64,000 bases of DNA from positions 62,001 to 126,000 of the forward strand of contig CAZNPH010000008.1 of the NCBI GenBank assembly GCA_964574985.1, given 5' to 3'. Made by a program: the position numbers and the translations under genes. The stretch's first letter is position 1, and each line of letters begins with the position of its first letter. Of the stretch, positions 63,801-64,000 are shown piece by piece. The stretch comes from CAZNPH01 sp964574985. GTDB taxonomy: Bacteria > Bacteroidota > Bacteroidia > Bacteroidales > SM23-62. Under the pieces are notes generated by a model. The model made no database searches. It saw only the letters and a list, made by a program, of their open reading frames with translations, and had not been told where the DNA came from.

Positions 63801-64000
63801 CTGATCTCACCCCCGCCGCACCATGATATATATTCCATCGAGGACCTGGCCCAGCTGATCTTTGACCTGAAAAACGCCAATCCCAAAGCCACCGTGAGCG
63901 TTAAGCTGGTATCCGCATCTGGGGTGGGCACCATTGCTGCCGGTGTGGCCAAGGCAGGTGCCGACATCATCACCATCAGCGGTACCGAAGGAGGCACCGG
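60855..64000 (+). CDS. gltB: Glutamate synthase large subunit, N-terminal part (cut by window edge)
   Basis: About 1,048 residues of the large subunit, which moves the glutamine amide to 2-oxoglutarate to form glutamate. A 20-residue propeptide precedes Cys21 in HDSCGIGFVASIHG, the N-terminal nucleophile of the class II amidotransferase domain. Other blocks are AHRGAEGADKKTGDGAGIM, VHSRFSTNTFPSW and RMLCHNGEINTIKGN. The central domain and the start of the FMN-binding synthase domain follow, with FVTGAMSYGSISREAHETLA, IGGRSNTGEGGEDP, KPGEGGQLPG and ISGTEGGTG at the window edge. The Fe-S part and the small subunit lie beyond. The gene is preceded by an attenuator-like leader. Confidence 0.97.
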   Translation, partial: MQQEPAKNRGLYRPDQEHDSCGIGFVASIHGEKSHSIIRQGIEVLINMAHRGAEGADKKTGDGAGIMLQIPRDFYLVQGIEVPPEGKFGTGILFLPRMAGEAEKCIRVLTGFLKEEGVEVLGFREVPRNPDVLGDISRAAEPAMQQVFLAANLPQIELERKLYVARKQAENRIRESTLKEKHLFYIPSLSTRILLYKGMLTSRQLGEYFLDLQDSRLKSAIAMVHSRFSTNTFPSWELAQPFRMLCHNGEINTIKGNRYWMKARESLLSSEYLGEDLQKIFPIIEPDRSDSASLDNVLEFLCLTGKSFEHAVSILIPESWNTKNPISEDLRAFYEYHSTFMEPWDGPASLVFSDGRHIGGTLDRNGLRPSRYLITRDGTFVMGSEAGVQSFPPGEVIEKGRLKPGKMLLIDTQEGKVHYDPELKQKLSTGHPYREWLNMNRVNLEDIEVGRRVSADPGKDYNCLLKVFGYSKEDIELIISPMAEKGREPIGSMGNDTPMAVLSDKPRRLFDYFKQLFAQVTNPPIDPIREELVMSLTGYIGSLQENLLDERPGHCKMIKLKNPVVSNTYFEVIKNLKYKGFSTTILPMVFPAGRGGKVLEEALENLCNSAERAVDEGNNYIILSDRSVGIDQAPIPSLLAVSAVHHHLINRRKRMQIDIVVETGEAREVHHFALLFGYGASVINPYLAFSVIDELVRKKAIQLDYHRAEENYLKAVNKGLLKILSKMGISTLRSYRSAQIFEAVGLHPEVTEKYFEGTDSRIGGIGMEEIAREYIMPLEEAYGRPCEKNRIRSAGTYAFRLEGEHHAWNPESIAELQWAVMTNDYERYKKYSRGVMRDNRKPSFIRGFFRLKKDPIDLSEVEPVENLYKRFVTGAMSYGSISREAHETLALAMNRIGGRSNTGEGGEDPVRFLPGKDGSITRSAIKQVASGRFGVTTQYLVNADELQIKIAQGAKPGEGGQLPGHKVDRIIARTRYSIPGITLISPPPHHDIYSIEDLAQLIFDLKNANPKATVSVKLVSASGVGTIAAGVAKAGADIITISGTEGGT

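Noticed and set aside
1..64000. tRNA, rRNA, CRISPR arrays, insertion sequences or phage genes.
   Set aside because: None was seen by eye: no repeat-spacer pattern, no transposase motifs, no rRNA-like or tRNA-like stretches. Small RNAs could be missed without a covariance search.

Overview
The window looks like a chromosomal segment from a Bacteroidota bacterium of the Bacteroidales/Marinilabiliales type. The signs are a type IX secretion type B C-terminal domain, an HU-CCDC81/SPOR protein, a DUF4369-like thioredoxin lipoprotein, an Rnf operon headed by RseC, several secreted or lipoprotein glycosidases, and promoters of the form TTTC-N18/19-TAnnTTTG. Both ends cut genes: purA on the left (minus strand) and gltB on the right (plus strand).

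Layout. 1-17 kb is mostly housekeeping: purA (partial), a Fur-family repressor without zinc CxxC pairs, a RelA/SpoT enzyme, a T9SS cargo protein, a ClC transporter with CBS domains, glyA, an exbB-exbD-tonB operon, a TamB-like protein divergent from tsaD, and a SiaC-like protein. 17-30 kb holds a TlpA-like thioredoxin, an OtsA-OtsB fusion divergent from a HAD-GH65 fusion and a P-loop kinase, an Omp85-type barrel, a penicillin acylase family enzyme, a CheY-like receiver, a HU/SPOR protein and a polyphosphate glucokinase. 30-36.3 kb holds an FkbM methyltransferase and the operon rseC-rnfB-C-D-G-E-A (minus strand), encoding the Rnf ferredoxin:NAD+ oxidoreductase.

36.5-60.2 kb is an accessory carbohydrate region. 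It has a cytoplasmic arabinose/fucose isomerase family protein, then proteins with twin-arginine signals: two 515-residue paralogues with a sugar-isomerase-like core, an amidohydrolase and a Gfo/Idh/MocA oxidoreductase. With them lie a GH115-like glucuronidase, a sulfatase, a GH3 enzyme and a run of three lipoprotein glycosidases (GH106-like/unclassified, GH2/GH5-like, GH116). RmuC sits inside the block. No SusC/SusD pair or sugar transporter is visible. The set suggests removal of side groups from a sulfated, uronic-acid-containing heteropolysaccharide, with sugar oxidation or isomerisation steps possibly outside the cytoplasm.

60.2-64 kb has a relic of an ADP-ribosylglycohydrolase gene, then gltB preceded by a promoter and a structured leader that looks like a transcription attenuator.

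Most unusual points: (1) the gltB leader with mutually exclusive antiterminator and terminator; (2) a HAD-GH65 fusion whose GH65 catalytic core has been cut out in frame, next to an OtsAB whose acceptor-binding loop is changed; (3) the exported isomerase-like paralogues with other Tat-exported sugar enzymes; (4) decayed gene fragments next to the glycosidase block. All family names come from motif recognition by eye; no database search was run.
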